Below, in pieces: positions 35,901-48,515 of a stretch of 64,000 bases of DNA. Below the pieces are notes generated by a model. That model worked only from the letters and a program-made list of their open reading frames with translations. It did no database searches and had not been told where the DNA came from. Every line of letters starts with the position of its first letter. The stretch's first letter is position 1. The translations under genes and the position numbers were made by a program. The stretch comes from Triops longicaudatus (lineage: Eukaryota > Arthropoda > Branchiopoda > Notostraca > Triopsidae). Where the stretch lies: NCBI GenBank assembly GCA_022885665.1, contig JAGQDJ010000127.1, positions 65,403 to 129,402 of the forward strand, read 5' to 3'.

Positions 35901-38646
35901 GTTGGGATTCTCAAAAGTTAAAAAATTCAAACAGCAATCATCTATTAACACGCAGTCTATACCTTATCAAACCACAGCTGTGCTCGGCGTCTTTTGCGCT
36001 GTTCTGCATCTCCGCCTTCCAAATCTGTAATGAGCGGATTCAAGACTTCGCCATCGTCGTCTCCTGCGTCCGCCTTTTTCTTCTTGCTTTGCACGTGTTT
36101 GGTGTCATCATCAGCGAAACGCACCGACTTTTTGCCTTTAGATTTCGGAGAATCTTCTTCCGAATCGGTGTCTTCTTTATCTCCATCGCTCTCCAAACCT
36201 TAAACGACATTTATAGTCAACAACTACCGAAATGGAATGAGCTAAGAGTTTACATAAACTTTTGAGAGTTTACTTGACCATTCCGAGTCTCTGTACAGTG
36301 TTAAAAAAAGGAAAAAGTTTGTAAGTCTTTTCGCAAGTCTTTACCAAGTTCATGCTGCGCGCCATCCGACTCGTACTCGTCTTCAGAAGGCGCTTCGCTT
36401 TCATCTGAATCATCTTCATTACGGTAAAAGCGTCCAGATTTGTCAAGATGTCCATCTTCCTTGTCGTATTTGGCGTACTTGGGCAAAGGTTTTCTCTCTT
36501 CTTCATCTTCATCGGACGGTAAATGGACATCCAAGCCGTCGCCAGCGACGGTTGCCAGGTCCTGAACATGTGGAAATGAGTCACGATCAGTCAAACGCCC
36601 CAAAGCTTATCTTCGAAGTAAGCGCATTTACCTGAGCGGATTTAATCTGATTCAAGCTAAACATCGGCCCATCCTGTAACGAAGGTCCCGAGTCTCCGGC
36701 AATCATCATTTTTAGGGCCATTTTCGCTTGGAGCTTCCGTCGTTCTTTCAAAATTTTCTTCTTTTTCCGTTTCAACTCTTGCTCCCGTTCCGCCTTTGAT
36801 GTGCAAATGTAATGTGAACTATGAAAAGCCTTGAATGTTGAAATATTACCTGTAACTCCTCCACTTGGCGGTCAATTGCATCAAGTTCTTGAGCGTCCTC
36901 GTCTTCTTCGTCGTCTTCCATTACGGATTCGTCTGGAGTCTTAGTATCTGAGCTTTTTGTATCATTAGTGTTCTCCTTCTCTTTATCCAGTTCTGTTTTG
37001 ATAGCTTTGCGCCAGTTGAGCAACGATTTCAACTCTTTGCGACCCAGGACTTTAATATCTTTACAACATTCGACGATCTCGGAGTTGGTCAAAGGATGCT
37101 TTAAAATCCGCTCATCGTCCAGTACTAACTATACGAAAAATACTAGTTAATACCATGAAAAAAGTACCAATCCCGTATATTGGTGAAAACAAATATTTCT
37201 GCCCAATTGATAAAAATAATTCTCTTATCTCTAATACCTATATACGCAAATTACTAAACTTTTTGGCAATATTCAGCATCAGTAAAAGTAATAAATATAT
37301 TTAAGCAAATACAATGCAATGTTCTGATAAACATAAGACGAAAATAATGTTACGTCACGGAAATGTAAAAACTGTTAACATCACAAACATATCTTACTTC
37401 AGTGGCGGAGCTCAAAAGTTCCAAGAATCGATCTTCTTCAAAGAAGAAATCTTTCACGGAAACAGATTTATGCAAACTGTCTACTCCATCTTCGTACCCT
37501 TCGGCCTTCTTCTTGGTTAAAGAAGTCTGCAGCGCTAACGATTTCGACGCTGTTGCTTCAATTTCCTGCACAAACACAGAACAGAGTTCTTAATTAAGAC
37601 TTTCACCGTTTCACAAAAAATTAATTTACTTTAAAGACGTATTTCGGGTCTAAGAATTTGGGATCCAGCTTATCCGGCGCTTTGAACCCTTGACAGACAA
37701 CGAAAATTTCGGCTGATTCCATACGCGACGCTTGAGGCTTGGTAGAGTGAATCTACAAACCAGAATAGTGCTACATTTCCCGTCGGACTTTATGTTTATG
37801 TGACTTTACCTTCTTGAAAAGCTGTTGCAAAACCCAAAGTAAAGCATGGTAATCTTTGGAACGGAAAATCTTGGTCACAAACCAGCCATTAGGCGCTAAA
37901 AACTCGGTAGCGAGCTTCAAAGCGGATAATACGAGTTGGGATTGCATGAAAGCATCGTGAATCCAATTTTGACCCACATTGGGAGCACCGTCGTGAAGGA
38001 CAATATCAGCTTTCCAGGTCTTTAATTCGCGTTTTAAAGCTTGGCGACATTGCTCCGTCGTAATGTCTTCTTGTAAAGCGATGCACCCCGGGATAGGCTT
38101 AATGGGGAAGAGATCTATACCCACAATTAAGCTCGACACAGGCATATGCTGCCGAGCGACTTGCATCCATGATCCCGGAGCAGCGCACAAATCGATTAAA
38201 ACGCGGCCTTTTTGCAAAAACTCATACCGGCGGTTCAATTGTAGCAATTTAAACGAGGCTCTTGATCTGTAACCTAAGGAGTAAAAAAAAAAAAAAAATA
38301 TAGCTGGATGTGCATTAGTCCAAAAGTTGCAACACTGTCTACAAAAAATAGGGCACGGGCTTAGCAAAGATATGTCAAAGTATTCCTCATTTGTAGAAAC
38401 CTATAGTGATTTTTTCTAAAAAAAAAACACTCAACAAACTCTCTTTTTCTTAAAAAAAATCGAAGCATTTTTTAGAAAGTACACCAAAAGATTTATTACT
38501 AAATTTACGGACAGTTTCGTACTTGATGGTAAGTAAACAACAGGATAAAAACAGTGCTCGATCACACTAATAAGTTAAAAACATTTACCTGTTTCTTTGG
38601 CGAGATGGTAAAACTTATCCTGACGCGCTTTTCCTTTCTTTCCCAT
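32917..38646 (-). CDS. FTSJ3: FTSJ3/Spb1 pre-rRNA 2'-O-methyltransferase
   Basis: Twelve exons: 38646-38589, 38273-37810, 37752-37630, 37565-37398, 37128-36850, 36793-36632, 36561-36345, 36198-35963, 34401-34071, 33818-33631, 33406-33219 and 33124-32917. All phases agree, giving 873 aa (human about 847). Start ATG 38646 (MGKKGKARQDKFYHLAKETG). The RrmJ-type domain is complete: GYRSRASFKLLQLNRR, SAM motif IDLCAAPGSW, ITTEQCRQAL, LHDGAPNVG, FVTKIFRSKDY and ESAEIFVVCQGF, which supply the K-D-K-E catalytic set. The middle (DUF3381/Spb1) has CCKDIKVLGRKELKSLLNWR and long acidic and basic stretches. The C-terminal Spb1 domain shows LPEWFVEDERRHNKKDLPV, INVRPIKKVVEAKARKKRR and RRPAGVEGRYKMVD. The protein acts in the nucleolus on ribosome precursors. 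The intron 34402-35962 (1.6 kb) holds nothing recognised. It is divergent from RIOK3. Confidence 0.98.
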
Positions 38647-39036
38647 TTTTTAATGGAAAAGAGAGATGTTAAAGATCTGGCGCTAGTTAGCCACGTGCAA
38701 AGCAACAGAAACTTGCCGCGAAAGCCACTAGGTTACGAAACGCGAAGCTGTTATTTCGTTGCGAATCGCTTCTTGTTGCAAATCGATTTTAAGATTATTT
38801 CCAAAGGAAAACTAATTCGATTGGCTTTTATTGTTTTGATCCGTCCTCCGACCTTTCGGTGGTGCAATCTTAAGTTGCACCAAGAAAATTTTTGTGGTAT
38901 ATAGAACTTGTGCGCAATCTTTCGGTGTCATTTCATTTCCAAGTAAGTGACAGCTTCGTTACCTGACAACACATAAGCACTGCGTGCATAAATTGCTCCA
39001 TTTTCAGGTCTTAAAAAATCGTATATCTGGTTAAAG
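38647..39036. promoter_or_regulatory. Divergent FTSJ3/RIOK3 promoter with E-box and palindrome
   Basis: 390 bp separate the start codons of FTSJ3 (-) and RIOK3 (+). The segment carries a canonical E-box CACGTG at 38692-38697, within 50 bp of the FTSJ3 ATG. An inverted repeat with 7-bp arms, GGTGCAA and TTGCACC, spans 38861-38881. CTTTCGGT occurs twice (near 38852 and 38917). No TATA box placed for either gene is obvious. Confidence 0.65.
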
Positions 39037-42000
39037 ATGTCCGGTGAAGTGAAGACGAATCCTTGGGGCTCAAAACCCAAAACGGAAGAAGAGAAGCCGA
39101 CATCATTTGCTGATCTTATGTCTGAGGATTTGGCCAAAGATCTGCATTTAAAGTACATAGGATTATCTTCTTTGGCGCTTTTTGTGTTCATAAGTTGTGT
39201 TACATAATTTTTTTCGGATGTGTATTTTGATGATCTTTTTGAATTAATTCTGGCTTTCGTATGCAGGGAAGAGATGCTTGATTTCGCAAGGGATGCGGGA
39301 ATCTCTGAAGTGGATATAGTGCACGATTTTCACGTTCCGGATTACCAACCTGACGTTAGTAGCGACCAAATGATCGCCCAAATGTTGCAAATGCAATTTG
39401 ACCGCGAGTACGATCGCGATTTAAGCAAAGTAGAAGCCAAGTTTAATGGAACTTCCAAAGGTAATTTCTTTACGCCCTTTCTAAATTCGTTTATTACTTT
39501 TTCTTTACGAGATAGGTAGAATATTGCAATGAAAGTGTTTGCGTTGTGTTTGTAATTTTTTTTTTCTCCATTACCGCTGCGGTAGTTGCCGTTTCCTACT
39601 CCAATTACCGTATGATTCCGGACGGCCACATTTATGGTAGCGATTCCGAGGAAGATGGGACGTTTCCTGACGATGACAAAAATAAAAGCTGGGACACATT
39701 CGAAGTAATGTCTTTACTATCCCACCAAAAGCAATTATGTTAAGAGAGTTTGTACTTTATGCGCTAAATCCGCTTTTTCTTTTTTTCTGTACAAATGCAG
39801 GCAGGCGAAAAAGAAGCGCCAGTTTTGCCGAAATGCGGCTATAAAAAGCAAGGCGACGCCATCATTACGAAACATGACATTGTAATTACAGGACGAAAAA
39901 ACGCTTGCAAAGTGATGGAGTTCCCTCCTGGAATCGAAACTGGTGACGGGGGTTGTTTTGATATGCAGTTGTCTAACAAAGTGGGTGACACTTTCCGTAG
40001 TACTCGTTAACCACACTTTGTCACACAAGCTAATGTTCTGTAATATCTGTTTTCCGAAATGACTTAGGTATATAACAACTTGAAAGTGTATTCCGCAAGC
40101 GAACGTCGTCGCTTGGCTCGTTTGCATGACAAGGAAGAAAAATCCACTTCAATAATGGCTTTGGACCAAAAGACCCGCCTCATGCTGCACAAAATGGTAG
40201 ACAGTCAAATGCTGGAACGTATCAATGGAGCCATAAGTACTGGCAAAGAAGCAGTCGTACTCCACGCCGAAGGGGGAGTGTAAGTGATATTCCGTATGTC
40301 TGCACGCACTTAGCTACTCTCACCTGATTTATTGATTTTACAATACTACATGAAGTAAAGTCACTTTGTTTGGGACACGTGATTACGAGGACTGCTGGTC
40401 CCCTTTTAACATCGTTCGACTTCAGCTTATTGTCGTTAAATCTGAGCTGATAAGTCCTTTGCTGATCTTAATTGAAGGAAAGATAGGTCTTCCAAATAAG
40501 CAAAGCGACAGTTACCGTTTGTAATTTCAAAATTCTCGCCAATTGTGCACACTTGCGGCAGTTTGACCCGATTTCATTTAACGCTCGATTGTTTTGTGTA
40601 CAAATTTCAATATCCCATTTGTTGCTAATGAGGTGAAGAAAATTTAACTTTCACAAGTTCACTAATAATTAACATGTGTTATAATATTGTTGAAAACAAA
40701 CGAGTGCTAATGCATTGCTGTCATATTTCAGAATTGAAGGCGGAGTGGTACCAAAGGAATGCGCCATCAAAGTTTTCAAAACCACGTTAAATAAGTTCAA
40801 AACGAGAGACAAATATATCAAGGACGATTACCGTTTCCGTGATAGGTTCTCGAAGCAGGTAAGCTTCAAATTTACTTTACCAATGGACCTGAAAAGGAAG
40901 TTCGGCCTCTAATTTCACATTCTTTCGTTTTTGGGATGACTTTGGATCTTCCTAGAACCCACGCAAAGTTGTTCACATGTGGGCTGAAAAGGAAATGCAT
41001 AATTTAATGCGAATGCGCCAACTAGGTAAGTTTTAGTGCGACACTCCGATCATTTACCCAACCCTGAACTTGAAAATTAACCGTTTTGTACTTGTATGTA
41101 CTTTTTGACACCGCTCTTTTTATTTTAAATTGCGTAGGTATCAACGTTCCCGAAGTGGTTCAGTTGAAGAAACATATCTTAGTAATGTCTTTCTTGGGCG
41201 AAAGTGGAAAAGCAGCTTCGCAGTTAAAGAATGTGATTTTGACAGAAGCACAGTGGCAAGGAGCGTTCCAGGAGACACAAGAGGTACGTGATTCCGACAG
41301 ATAGAAGTTGTTGAAGTATAACAAGTTTTTTCCCATTTCTGTAGATGATGCATCGATTGTACCGTGATTGCCACTTAGTCCATGCCGATTTGTCCGAGTA
41401 TAACATCTTATGGCATGAAGACAAATGTTGGTTCATTGACGTCAGTCAAGCTGTTGAACCCTCTCACCCCCACGGTCTGGAATTCCTATATCGCGATTGC
41501 CAAAACATGACCAACGTAAGCTGCCATTATTAAATTCTTGCTAAATATATGTGTTTGCTGTACAGTTTTATTCTATTCTGCTTATACGACTTACGTTTAG
41601 TTATTTTTTTACATTATTATTTGTATTGTCGTATCTGTGTTGTAACTGCTACCTAATTTTCACTTTTATAGTATTATATGATACGGTATAATTTTCGCGA
41701 AAAGAGTAGTGGAACATGTGTTACAACTTGTCTGGCGAGCGAGAAGTAATGGAATAAGCCGTCTAATTGTTAAAAATTCTCAATTAATATCATTTGCATC
41801 GGCGACTGGGTAAAATCGTCTGATGTTGCAGTAAGTTTGTTATAGAGCGAGTATGTTCTCACATTTACTTCACAAATGGGGAAGTGTTTCATGGCAGTAT
41901 AATCTGTCCGTAAGTAGTGCACGTATAGTAATTATATGTCTGGGTAGAAGCTGTTTTACTGTGAATCCGTTTTCACTGTCACACAGCTTAGAACAAAAAT

Positions 42001-42936
42001 CGAATGAAGAACCTCGTTTCATAGCAAAGGATATTGAAATAATTCCTTCGATAGTAATAGTAAGTTATATCGGTGGAACGTTTTATCCCCTGATGTATTA
42101 ATAAAATTATTCTCTCATGTTCGATACAAGCTATTTGTCCCCATAACCTGACGTTCCAAAAATAACTGTGTTGTCTTATTATTTTTTTGTCCGATCTTGT
42201 TTTTCACCCACCTCGTTGTTTTAATTCTGTTAAGAATTCTAGGCAATCTGCACTGCGTTTGCGACATATTGTTACTTAGGGAGTCCTGCAGCTTATTATC
42301 TTAAAAGTACATTTCTTCATTTAATTTAATTGCTGTACCAGTCTTTCTTAGTAGTATTTTGGTTCGTCTATCTCCCTTATTGTTTATTCGTTCATTATTC
42401 AAGATTCTCCCAGCGTTCAGTATTCGAGATGTATGATAGATAGCGTTCATTATCAAAAAGATATAGCTAACATTTTTTTCTCATTTGCTACTAGTTTTTC
42501 GAGAAAAAAGGAGTACAAGATGTGCCTTCCGCGAAGCAGCTATTTACAAGCATTTCTGGATTAGAATTGCATGGTACAGACGCAGACATTTTAGCTGAGG
42601 TAAGTTGTGTTCAACCCGTTGAAGAAATTTCTTCTTCGGCCTGTAATATTTTTCGTGACTTGTCAGTGCAAAGTCGTTACATCGTTACAGTTGACTTACG
42701 CTACCGGTGGTACCATTATTTCTCTTTTGGATTATTCTTAGATCCAGAACTTCGAGACCAACGAAGAACTGCTGACTTTCGCTGCCTCAGAAAAGAAATA
42801 TCCTTTCGATTTTTGTTGGGCGCAGAGTCAGGCCGATAAGAACGGAAACCGAAACAAAAACACATCTGGCAAGGAACCTATTCAAGTCCCGAGTCAAGAA
42901 ACGAAGGCATCTGCCGATTGCAACAATATCACTTAA
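39037..42936 (+). CDS. RIOK3: RIO kinase 3 (atypical kinase/ATPase)
   Basis: Eleven exons: 39037-39152, 39267-39460, 39586-39704, 39801-39980, 40068-40279, 40732-40858, 40956-41025, 41138-41283, 41345-41515, 42495-42599 and 42742-42936. All phases agree, giving 544 aa (human 519). Start ATG 39037 (MSGEVKTNPWGSKPK). The N-terminal part matches RIOK3, not RIOK1 or 2: PTSFADLMSEDLAKDL, MIAQMLQMQFDREYDRDL, KFNGTSK. The RIO domain has STGKEAVVLHAEGG (ATP loop), CAIKVFKTTLNKFKTRDKYI, HILVMSFLGE, catalytic HADLSEYNILWH and metal-binding FIDVSQAVEPSHPHG. RIOK3 helps mature the 18S rRNA on pre-40S particles and has been linked to innate signalling in vertebrates. The last exon has an N/K/S-rich tail ending CNNIT. 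The 979-bp intron 41516-42494 holds nothing recognised. Confidence 0.98.
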
Positions 42937-43433
42937 AAATTTCCTGTGCTGTAAAAGAAAGATACCTGCTGAAAATTCGTGTGTTATTCGTGATTAATAA
43001 TTGGAACTTATTCGTTCAATTCGACCCTGTATTGAGAGTCGGGGGACATTAATTTTTTTGTTCAACAATGCTCACAATACGTGGAGTAAGTATTCATGGT
43101 AGGTTTAGCTGGAAAATATACGTGCTTTTTCTTGACATTCTGAGTGTCCAGTAGCAAAGACTGTTTTTTACACTCGTGTTTCTCTTCACTGTACAGGCTT
43201 TTGTTTCCTTACTTTGTGAGCATAGTAATATATAAGGTAAATAGCAAGCATAAAAGGAAAATCCTCTTGTCTGGGGCTACACTGTCGGGACGAAGGTGGG
43301 ACTAGGATTTGCGATGCAGATGTATGGTCCACCCCCTTTCAAATTACTCCTTGAAGTTTACAGGTTTGACCACTTCCGCAAGTTTCGTCGGGCAAGGGAG
43401 ATCGAAATGTCTTGAGCAAGCACCAAAGGATTT
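42937..43433. other. Intergenic between convergent RIOK3 and peptide GPCR genes
   Basis: About 500 bp holding the two 3' flanks. No coding segment or RNA gene was recognised. Confidence 0.5.
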
Positions 43434-46400
43434 TCATAAAAGCGTCATATCACTTCCGCGAGGGTGGGTATCAAGGACGCTGGGACAATCACTGGGTATA
43501 GTAATTTGTATTCTGGGCGTTTTCCGCGAGCCGTTCAAATGAACTTCTTTGCCATTGCCGCAGCTAACACGTAACATACTGGGCTTCTTGGTTGGAGCCG
43601 TACAAGGTAAGCTGTGGTGTTTGTCCTTAGGGAGGAGAGCTGATGTTGCGGCTTGACATTCCTCTTTAGCTGATGATGGAATGTGTTGATCGTCGATGTC
43701 CTTGCATGGGAGGGCGGCCAGGTCTGAATGACGCCGAGGATCGCGTAACAAGCGATTGTCATTTCTAGTCACAACCGTCCGTTTACGATTGTTGTAAGAG
43801 GAGATGGAGAGATGAACAGTGTTTTGCCGCTGAAGCCCTTGAGCTGAGCGAGGATTCCGCATTCCAACAGTACACGATCTCTGCAAAGGGCTTTCGACTG
43901 TAGTCGAGCGCCGGAATGTATTTCCGCCGCGGTCGTCCATGGGCGAAGAGTAAGTGTAATACATACTGTGGTGTGGAGAGATGGGTTTGAAAATACAAGG
44001 TAAAAAGGTTTGTCCGAAAGTCCGGCGGTATTTGTCGCTAAGGGCACAGTAGAGGATGAAATTACAAGCCGCATTGATACACACCAGTAAATTAAAAATG
44101 TTTCCCAGCCCACGTAACAACGCGTCCTCATTGGACTGGTATGCAGGAGGGTAGAAGGAGGTGTAAATGAGCGTTATGGCGGTGGGGAGTTGACAGATTA
44201 AGAACATGATCACCACAGCAATCAGGGTGATAGTAATTCGGATCTCTTGATGCGAGTGACCGTCAGCGCCTTCTACGTTCTGTGTCATTTTGGTCCGCAG
44301 GAAGCGGCTGTGTTTGACAGACATGATGAGATAATAATTGAAGAAGACCAGGAGGGTAAAGGGCAAAATCATGAAGGTTACGGAGGTGAACCAGTAGTAG
44401 ATGGATTTATAAGTGTCATTGTTCCCCAGTTCGCTGGGTTTTAGGCTCCGGCGGGTGGCATTGCTGGAAGGATCCAAAGTTTCTACCACAGTCCATTCCA
44501 AGGGCGTCGGCAACGAAGCGGCAAAACAACACAAATACACAATGACAATAACCCGACGTGCTCGGGATTCCGTGCACATCGAACTCCGCCGCATAGGATG
44601 ACAGACAGCAATGTAACGCTCGATCGTGAAACACAAGGTTAACCACACCGAGGTATTACCTAGTTTCAGCGAAAGGAAAAAAATATATAGGAATGATTTT
44701 GAGAGACGTTCAAGTTTCTTTTAAAATACTCAAAACTCTTTTACGATAAGGAGGTGTTGACGAAATATTTACAGTCTACTCATGGTTTTCCTAAAACTTT
44801 TGAAACAATTTTGAAATATGCTTATAAACTGATGCCAAGAAACCTTTCCAGAAAGTCCACGAAGATATCGTATATCTTAGTTTGTATTTTATAATACTTC
44901 TCTAGTGATATTGAATTATTGCAGAAAGACAGAAATATTCAGTTTATGGTGTTTCTTTTTTCACTTATGGCATATGTGACGAGAAGGCCACGTCGGCCAT
45001 TGAAAGAAAAAACCCGCGACGGCTTTGCAAATTTAGTTTATGAAAAATTAGCATATTTCTGTCCTGTGCGTTCTTACAAAATCAGTACAATTGAAAATGT
45101 GAAAAAATCTCAATGGCGTAAATCTGAAAGTACAATATGGTGATATTCGTATTTCCAGATTTCGTTCCATACTGAAAGAACTAAAGCGTAAAAAGCAAGA
45201 AATGCTGATATTATCTTCGGGTTTGCTCTAACGTTATGTGCTGAAGTCAAGAACTCCTTAGCTGCTTACTAAAAATGTCTGAAAGACGATGGCTACATAA
45301 ACAATCAAATCCGGGTGGTTTACGTAACTCGGGAAAAGTTAGGTATTGTCGGTAAAACTACACTCGTCTAGGTGTACTTTTTCCATTAAATCTTATTCTG
45401 ATTGTCAGTCTTACATATTAGCCAAGGAAAGAGCGGTTCTGCATTTGGCGGACCGTCATAAGCTTTTAGTAAGAAAGCACTTGAGCCTGTTCTGAAAGGC
45501 AAAACAGTCCACTGAAGAGCAATAAAACCGGAATTATTACACAACCTCTTTTCATGCTCTAATGCACGTTGAGCTGAAAGGAACAGAAAAGCAGATTCAT
45601 CCCTTCAATAGACACTGAGGAATTATTACCACATTGCTAAGCACAAATAACATATCTCATTTAAAGGCTGCCATCTAAAAGTGAAATAAACTCGTTAAGT
45701 TCATGGAGTCAGGTTTCTTGGGCTCTAAGAAATTTTTTACAAAAATCTTTCAAATATGTAATGTTTATGTCAGACTCGAGATTTGTGAAACATAATAAAG
45801 CGAATATAAAGTCAAACTTTTCTATGCTTGTGTATAAAAAAAACATAAAAAAATATCGTGACCTCTATGCCATTGGCACCTCTTTTGGTACGTTCTGAAA
45901 AGAGTGTCGGAACCAGCCTTCTTTTACTCGTATTTCGAGATTTTTTTTATCAGTGGTCTTTTTCTCTTTATTGTAATGTTGTGTAATGTAGGTAACTTTT
46001 TTTCAGCAAAATGTGTAGCTTGTTGTCATCTATTCTAAAAAACGCAAGCTCAAAAGGGGCAAATCTAGACAAGTAACGTCTGAGACACACCACATATAAG
46101 TTTTTTTTTCTATTTTCCTTGTCACTGCCAAAAAATTCTATACTGGACAGGATCTAATCTGGTCGATCGCAGAAAAGCTGCTTAAAATCATCCTCGCCTT
46201 CCTCCCACATAAAGTATGTTCTTGAAGGAAACATCTCGAAGGGGAAAAAATAATATGTGAAGGTGCTACACTGGCTTAGGCTATCCGAAAAAGCTCTAAG
46301 CTACTATAATAAAAGTGTCACAAGTTTTGGTCCTTTTGGTCGTTAAGCTTCTTTTAACTCAAGCGTAGCATCACCTTGCGACTCACTTATCTCCATTTCG

Positions 46401-47063
46401 CGAGGAGAAAAAATTCCGCGGCCACCACCGCCCCAAAAAGAAAGAAACCTCTCAGATACTGTATCAGTTTAATCCCCATGTATAAGCCACGTCGCGATAC
46501 CTAATCAAGGCCCAAGCTTGTCTGGTTGTCTTAAATTAGTCTGTTCATGGAATGTGCGCCAGTACTTCTCTCGAAAAGAGGATCAACTTACTGGAAGCAT
46601 CCGCGAGTCCTACGGCGTAAGGCCAAATGTACCAGTAGAATGAAAAGTGCGACCAATGGACTGTCGAATAATGCATGAAAGAGAGCCATAGCATCCAGAA
46701 TAAATATAAGAAATCCGAGGTGGCTAGTGCTGTCAAATAAGTATTGGTCGAGCTTCTCATAACGCGCCTGGTGAGGACAACAATGGTCGCCGCGTTGCCG
46801 AAAAGGCCGATTACTCCGACGATGATGAGCAAAACTTTTTGCACCCAGAAACGCGTTTCATCTCGGAACATGGCCAGGGCCGGATCAGGGGAATCGGGCA
46901 AAATACTACGGTTCTCTGCCGAAGCAATTAAAGTACTAGACGCATTCATGGCGACGGAAGAGTTGAGTAGTAATCCCACCGTCAAATCCACTGTCGAAAT
47001 CGTAGTAAAGTCTGCATGAGGAGTGGTCGTCGTAAAAGGCTCGTAATCTGTTAGGTTCTTCAT
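43434..47063 (-). CDS. Peptide GPCR, FMRFamide-receptor type (class A)
   Basis: Two exons, 47063-46592 and 44659-43434, join at phase 1 across a 1.9-kb intron inside TM3 and give 565 aa. Start ATG 47063 (MKNLTDYEPFTTTTPH). The extracellular N-terminus of about 75 residues has several N-x-S/T sites. TM1 GVIGLFGNAATIVVLTRR, TM2 TALATSDFLYLFWMLW, TM3 end WLTLCFTIERYIAVCHPM (ERY), TM4 VIVIVYLCCFAASLPTP, TM5 LPFTLLVFFNYYLIM, TM6 LIAVVIMFLICQLPTAI, and TM7 GNIFNLLVCINAACNFILYCALSDKYRRTF. NFILY in place of NPxxY and LSDKYRRTF fit protostome FMRFamide and myosuppressin-like receptors. The 180-residue tail has many S/T/R-rich patches. The ligand is inferred from family only; related neuropeptide receptors cannot be excluded. 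Confidence 0.88.
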
Positions 47064-48365
47064 CCTTCTGGCAGGAAAACGTGAATGCGTTCCCCTTCAA
47101 AATGTTGCCGAAGATGTAGAACGCACTCAAACGAACGGAAATGGGCACTAAAAGAAGTTTTATGAACAGGATATCAGGTTAGACAAGGTTCTTTCCGTGA
47201 GATATGTGCCTAGCACAAGAAAAGGTCAACTTAAGTACCTTTTTCAAAAATTGGCACACTCTTCTGTCCATCCAACCGAGGGAGAGATGAAGTGTGGCAA
47301 AGCAACACTCCTGGCGGGCTTTTTCTTAATTCATCGGTCGTGCTTTCCCATCGAAACCAAACTAGATCCCTTTTTTGTAGCTCAGATTTCTTGATAGATC
47401 GTTTGGTGTGGCACTGGTCGATAAGAAGCCACTTGGGACGAGATCCTACTACTCAGCCTGTTTGACACAAACGACAATTGCACGGTTCAGTTCAACAATA
47501 AGAGAGGAACACAATATTTTCTCTGAGTTAAAGAGAAATTCAGGCTACATTATAATTAATCATTCCGGACTATAATTTCCAACGGTAAAAAATGTACGGC
47601 TAGAAATAGCACAAGCGTCGGTCGAACTAACAAACTTATGGAAGTTCTCGCATAAACGAGTGGACTGTCTTGAACAGTATAAGCTGGTTGACCTTCGTAA
47701 CGGCTTTCTAGCATTTTATTTGGTTTGCCAAGGATGCTGACGCACGAGATTTGCCCTGCTTGGGGCAGAACGAAGTAGAATTGAACGTTGTGTTTTTTCA
47801 GCCTGCTACTCCTTCTTTACGATTCAATTGGTAGCAGTACGTAAGAGAACGACCAATTAATCCTTAAATAGAAAATAAAGCTCGCCCAAGCTGGGATTGT
47901 TGGCGAAATACACGACGTTCAGACTGTAAGAGGATGAAAATACATTTGTTGGTACAAAAGAAGGTTAAAGGTCAGTAAGAGTAAAGTCATGTAGCCTACT
48001 TCGGTTTCCTGGGAAAGAAATGCTTGTTCTGCTATCCTTCGCAATTATCAGGGCAGTTTTATAAGCTTTTCTCCAAATTTTTCTTTCCGCCGCTAGTCTA
48101 CAACGCATTAAGCCTCAATATGAAACTCGAAATCTTTTCTGCTTTAGAACCTTCCAGGTCACAAATCTCATTAGTCCACATGTTAAACCCATTTTCCTTG
48201 TCAAACGCATCATCCGTTTGCCAGCGCAGCATCCCTAACTGCAAAAACTGCTCGCCACGTGGCGATCAACAATTTTTGCATAGTTTGATCTTGCGTGGTT
48301 AACACAAATTTGAACGTCAATACTCAAAGCTTAAGGAGATTGGCAGAGGCGTGCCACATGGGGCC
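47064..48365. other. Intergenic: peptide GPCR upstream region
   Basis: No conserved coding segment was recognised. The GPCR promoter and any non-coding first exon are expected here. Confidence 0.45.

Positions 48366-48515
<150 letters not shown>

Noticed and set aside
39037..42936. Assignment as RIOK1
   Set aside because: The N-terminus (SFADLMSEDLAKDL and MLQMQFDREYD) and the HILVMSFLGE region match RIOK3.
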